DNA from: Terriglobia bacterium
GTDB lineage: Bacteria; Acidobacteriota; Terriglobia; 20CM-2-55-15
Direction of reading: 5' to 3'
Length of the DNA stretch: 34,543 bases
NCBI GenBank assembly: GCA_036496425.1
Contig: DASXLG010000179.1
Location: 1 to 34,543, forward strand
The position numbers and the translations under genes are program-made. Under the pieces are notes generated by a model that was given only the letters and a program-made list of their open reading frames with translations, made no database searches and was not told the DNA's origin. Below are positions 32,044 through 34,543 of this stretch, in pieces. The first letter of the stretch is position 1. Each line of letters starts with the position of its first letter.

Positions 32044-33372
32044 CTACTCGGACTTTTCCAGAATCGCGGCTTCGACGCCTTCGGGATAGAGGTTTGGAAA
32101 GTAATAAGGCACGGCTTTCGCAGGGACGGCCAGGCGGATTGGACCCTTTGCGGTCGTCGGTGAGACCAGGCCTTGCTTCAAGGTTTCGTCAAGAATGCGG
32201 CGGGCCGTTCGCTCCGGCTTGCCTGTAATTCGAGGAACCTCACCGCGGGCAAGTTCGCCGTGTGTCAGCACTTCAACAAGAATGTATTTCGCTTCTTCAG
32301 GCAATCCAAACGCTGAGCGTCGCTGCACGTATTTCGCAATACGGTGTTCCAGCCCGGGGAGATCTAATAGCCTGGTCATGAACCGAACCTGATCCAAAGC
32401 CGTTTGCAGGAAGAACTGACAGAATATCGCCAATCCAGATTCGGATAGGTTTCCGCGACCATCGAGATCGCCTTGCCTCGGCTGATCGGCGCCGACCAGA
32501 GCCGCAATATATTGGTCCTTATATCGACAGAGCCCCCTGGTGACAGTCCACAGACCATGTGAATCCAATCCAACTCGAATCATGTACGCGTTCGTAAACA
32601 GGCGCGTCACGCGCCCATTTCCATCGATGAATGGATGGATCCAAGCCAGCCGGTGGTGTGCCGCGGCGCATGCGATCATCTTCGTGAGACTCTTTAGACT
32701 CCAGGGTTCATATATTTCCTGGAAGCGATCCAAAAATGATTGAAGATGTTTGTGATGCGGCGCAACATGCTGACCAACTTTTACATTCCTGTGTCGCAAC
32801 TCGCCCGGCTCAAACCGCTCCGTGTTGCCGTCGCTATCAGTTACGACGCGAAACTCGCCAGGCATTCGAGAATAGAATTCATAATGGACCCACCGAAGGA
32901 AATCCGTCGAACAGATCGCTAAATCCTCTTCTGCCCGCAGCCTATCTTCCAAAAGGATTTGTACTTCAATGTGCGCCTGACTCTCGAGCTGCAAAGCCCT
33001 CTTCTTAGGCTCTGCCGAGTAGTCTTTGTGCAAGGCTTTTTCAATATCCAACGGAAGAGTGTGATGCCCTTCTATTAAATTCGAATAATAACTGTTCATC
33101 TGGCGCAACAAAGCGACTACTGCCGAACGCGTTATGGGATGGAGTGAGCCTGCTAAAGCGCTCGCCTCCCGGACAAGCCTTAAGGCCAGTTCCTCTAACG
33201 TGCCGTCGCTTCCTCTTGGAAGCATCGGCTCCAATTCCCGTGGATGAGTGTAAAGTTGGTCCTCTGTAAGCTCGATTGCCGGTCTTGACGCTAAACTTGG
33301 CCGATCCTTAGCCGCTTCTTTAAGCCGCTCAATGGCCGGTTTCTTGGCCGGTTTATTCCGCTTAACACTCAT
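32044..33372 (-). CDS. Fic-domain protein with N-terminal inhibitory motif and wHTH-like C-terminus
   Basis: 442 aa. The Fic active site is HPFIDGNGRVTR at residues 246-257, matching HPFx(D/E)GNGRxxR exactly, so it should transfer AMP or a related group from a nucleotide to protein side chains. Upstream, S97-N-L-I-E101-G fits the inhibitory motif (S/T)xxxE(G/N) that autoinhibits class II Fic proteins. The C-terminal ~100 residues (HGELARGEVPRITGKPERTA then LVSPTTAKGP) look like a winged helix. The N-terminal 60 residues are Lys/Pro-rich. The gene has visibly lower GC than its neighbours, sits between mobile-element relics and lacks a good Shine-Dalgarno, all of which suggest horizontal acquisition. 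No toxin/antitoxin partner is next to it. Confidence 0.9.
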   Translation of the reverse strand: MSVKRNKPAKKPAIERLKEAAKDRPSLASRPAIELTEDQLYTHPRELEPMLPRGSDGTLEELALRLVREASALAGSLHPITRSAVVALLRQMNSYYSNLIEGHHTLPLDIEKALHKDYSAEPKKRALQLESQAHIEVQILLEDRLRAEEDLAICSTDFLRWVHYEFYSRMPGEFRVVTDSDGNTERFEPGELRHRNVKVGQHVAPHHKHLQSFLDRFQEIYEPWSLKSLTKMIACAAAHHRLAWIHPFIDGNGRVTRLFTNAYMIRVGLDSHGLWTVTRGLCRYKDQYIAALVGADQPRQGDLDGRGNLSESGLAIFCQFFLQTALDQVRFMTRLLDLPGLEHRIAKYVQRRSAFGLPEEAKYILVEVLTHGELARGEVPRITGKPERTARRILDETLKQGLVSPTTAKGPIRLAVPAKAVPYYFPNLYPEGVEAAILEKSE

Positions 33373-33479
33373 ATTATTTTCAATTAGTTGCGCCGCTCAA
33401 TGTGCCAATACTACACCCACTTCAGGCCGATCCATAGAAGTATAATCCGGGGCCAATTTGGCCGATCTTCTGGCCGGTC
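33299..33479. repeat. Six GGCCGRTY words around the Fic start
   Basis: GGCCGATC or GGCCGGTY occurs at 33299, 33334, 33346, 33425, 33460 and 33472, all in the same orientation. The spacing is 35 and 12 bp in each set of three, and the sets are 126 bp apart. Three copies are in the coding N-terminus and three in the upstream region. The word GCCGCTCAATG also occurs twice (33324 and 33392). This could be an operator array for autoregulation or a diverged local duplication. The rest of the 33373-33667 gap shows no gene. Confidence 0.55.
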
Positions 33480-33667
33480 TTTTGACTGTAAGGATAACAG
33501 AGGTCTATTTCGACCAGCTACTCAGGACCCAACAACGCTTCTTCCAGGACACGTTGATTTGCGCAGCTGGAAATGGAAGTTGCTTGGCTCAAGTCGTTTA
33601 GTTGAGATCGTATCTGGTAAAGGATTCTTCAGTTGAATCCGAACATTCCGGCTTTGACGCGTCTCTG

Positions 33668-33919
33668 TCGATTTACGGCCTTTCGGCCACCAGGGCTGCT
33701 ATGAGGCAGCGCGCCTTCCGGACGTCGCTTTCGCCGGAGGCCTTGTCCGGTCACGATTGATTCTATATCCTGTGTTCGCCTGTGGTGGCTCTGTTGTATC
33801 TGTACAACATGGTTGCTTCGGCGCTGAGAACCGAGATCATATGGCGGCAGATACACTACAAACTCATATCTCCCGACGAGACACGCGTGTCTGGCGGATT
33901 CCCCGCAAGCGGAAGCTGA
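33668..33919 (+). pseudogene. Glycosyltransferase 3' fragment (right copy)
   Basis: This stretch aligns without gaps to 31041-31291, the end of the intact glycosyltransferase gene (about 27 mismatches in 255 bp including the shared overlap). In the glycosyltransferase frame it reads YGLSATRAAMRQRAFRTSLS, then SGHD followed by TGA where the intact gene has TGG (Trp), then FYILCSPVVALLYLYNMVAS through a final TGA at 33917-33919. It lacks the rest of the gene and is not functional as a glycosyltransferase. Confidence 0.85.
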
Positions 33920-34543
33920 ACACGATCATCTTTTTCGTCACCTCGCGGTGCAATGCGACGTGCGAGACGTGTTTCTATTGGGACGAGCTGAATCAGCAGG
34001 GAGATCTGTCATGGGACGAGATTGTCAAGCTGTCCGGCACAACGCCGCCATTTACGGACCTGTGGTTCAGTGGCGGCGAGCCGACGCTGCGAAAGGATCT
34101 TCCCGAAATCATCGATCTCTTTGTCCGGAATAACGGTGTACGGTACATCAATCTGCCGACCAATGGCCTGAAACCGAATCGGCTTTATGAAATCGCGGAG
34201 CATGCGCTTACGGCGAATCCGGGCCTCGAACTTCACGTCAACATCGCGCTGGATGGGCTGCGCGAGTCGCACGATTTCATGCGGGGCGTGCCGGGTAACT
34301 TCGAAAAGGCGTTGGAAAGCGGACGCTTACTGCGGAAACTGAAGCCGGCGTTCGGCTTGCGCCTGATCGTAAACATCAACACCGTCATCACTCGCGACAA
34401 CCTCGATGAGATTCTTCCGCTGGCCGAACTCATCTGTGCGGAGAGGATTGCCGACGGCCACTACTTCAACCTGATTCGCGGAGATGCCAAGGACCCGGGT
34501 CTCAAGGAGGTTCAGCGTGAAAAGCTCCGGTCCATTTATAGAG
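33841..34543 (+). CDS. Radical SAM protein, C-terminus cut by window edge
   Basis: Open from ATG 33841 to the window end (234 codons). The [4Fe-4S] cluster motif C-x3-C-x2-C is CNATCETC (C37, C41, C44), followed by FYW, and the SAM-binding GGE motif is LWFSGGEPT near residue 78. The start lies inside the glycosyltransferase tail and overlaps it by 79 bp. The same geometry is kept in the left copy, which supports the start. These proteins generate a deoxyadenosyl radical to modify small molecules, lipids or peptides; the subfamily is not recognisable from this part. It probably works with the methyltransferase, FAD enzyme and glycosyltransferase in one pathway. Confidence 0.88.
   Translation, partial: MAADTLQTHISRRDTRVWRIPRKRKLNTIIFFVTSRCNATCETCFYWDELNQQGDLSWDEIVKLSGTTPPFTDLWFSGGEPTLRKDLPEIIDLFVRNNGVRYINLPTNGLKPNRLYEIAEHALTANPGLELHVNIALDGLRESHDFMRGVPGNFEKALESGRLLRKLKPAFGLRLIVNINTVITRDNLDEILPLAELICAERIADGHYFNLIRGDAKDPGLKEVQREKLRSIYR

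Noticed and set aside
32044-33372. Fic gene as half of a toxin-antitoxin pair
   Set aside because: No small antitoxin gene is adjacent, and the inhibitory motif is inside the same protein.
31041-33926. Flanking repeat read as a target-site duplication or transposon ends
   Set aside because: It is 258 bp, in direct orientation, 89% identical and coding; target duplications are short and identical.

Overview
The window looks like a piece of an Acidobacteriota chromosome, possibly from a metagenome. The pointers are indirect: high GC, many secreted NHL-propeller proteins, a CHAT/TPR protein, a sigma factor paired with a ZAS-type partner, and long inverted repeats between genes. There is no rRNA, tRNA or CRISPR array, so the phylum is an inference.

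Layout. 1-1720 (minus) is the N-terminal part of a TPR-CHAT protein. 1961-4162 holds two tandem secreted NHL proteins. 4365-9012 carries a TauE/SafE permease, a class-V PLP enzyme, a secreted alpha/beta hydrolase and an MFS transporter. 9225-11615 is an exported 5'-nucleotidase-like phosphoesterase. 11660-15076 (minus) runs sigma factor, soluble ZAS protein, adenylate kinase-like protein, LLM oxidoreductase. 15124-19823 holds small and conserved hypotheticals, a BON-domain protein with a long Arg/Gly/Trp-rich N-terminus, a flavin monooxygenase and a DUF7309/DUF6930-like protein. 19858-23277 (minus) is a 1139-aa NHL protein, divergent from a metallo-beta-lactamase/MFS pair (23396-25724). 25734-28324 (minus) is a likely operon: 60-aa protein, trxA, purA, double-PAS protein. 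28389-34543 (plus) is a putative biosynthetic locus: methyltransferase, FAD reductase, glycosyltransferase and radical SAM enzyme.

The most unusual part is 31041-33926. The end of the glycosyltransferase gene plus the start of the overlapping radical SAM gene (about 258 bp) occurs twice, at about 89% identity. Between the copies lie a decayed tyrosine recombinase, a truncated IS66 TnpB and a complete Fic protein. The left copy keeps the intact glycosyltransferase and a beheaded radical SAM start. The right copy keeps a glycosyltransferase tail with a nonsense codon and leads into a radical SAM gene that is open to the window end. I read this as a collapsed duplication of a glycosyltransferase-radical SAM module with mobile DNA between the halves.

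A second theme is large intergenic inverted repeats of at least four sequence types (1781-1871, 4171-4357, 6320-6417, 17021-17096, 29999-30136). The one at 6320-6417 is almost perfectly palindromic over 98 bp and fills the space between two convergent stop codons.
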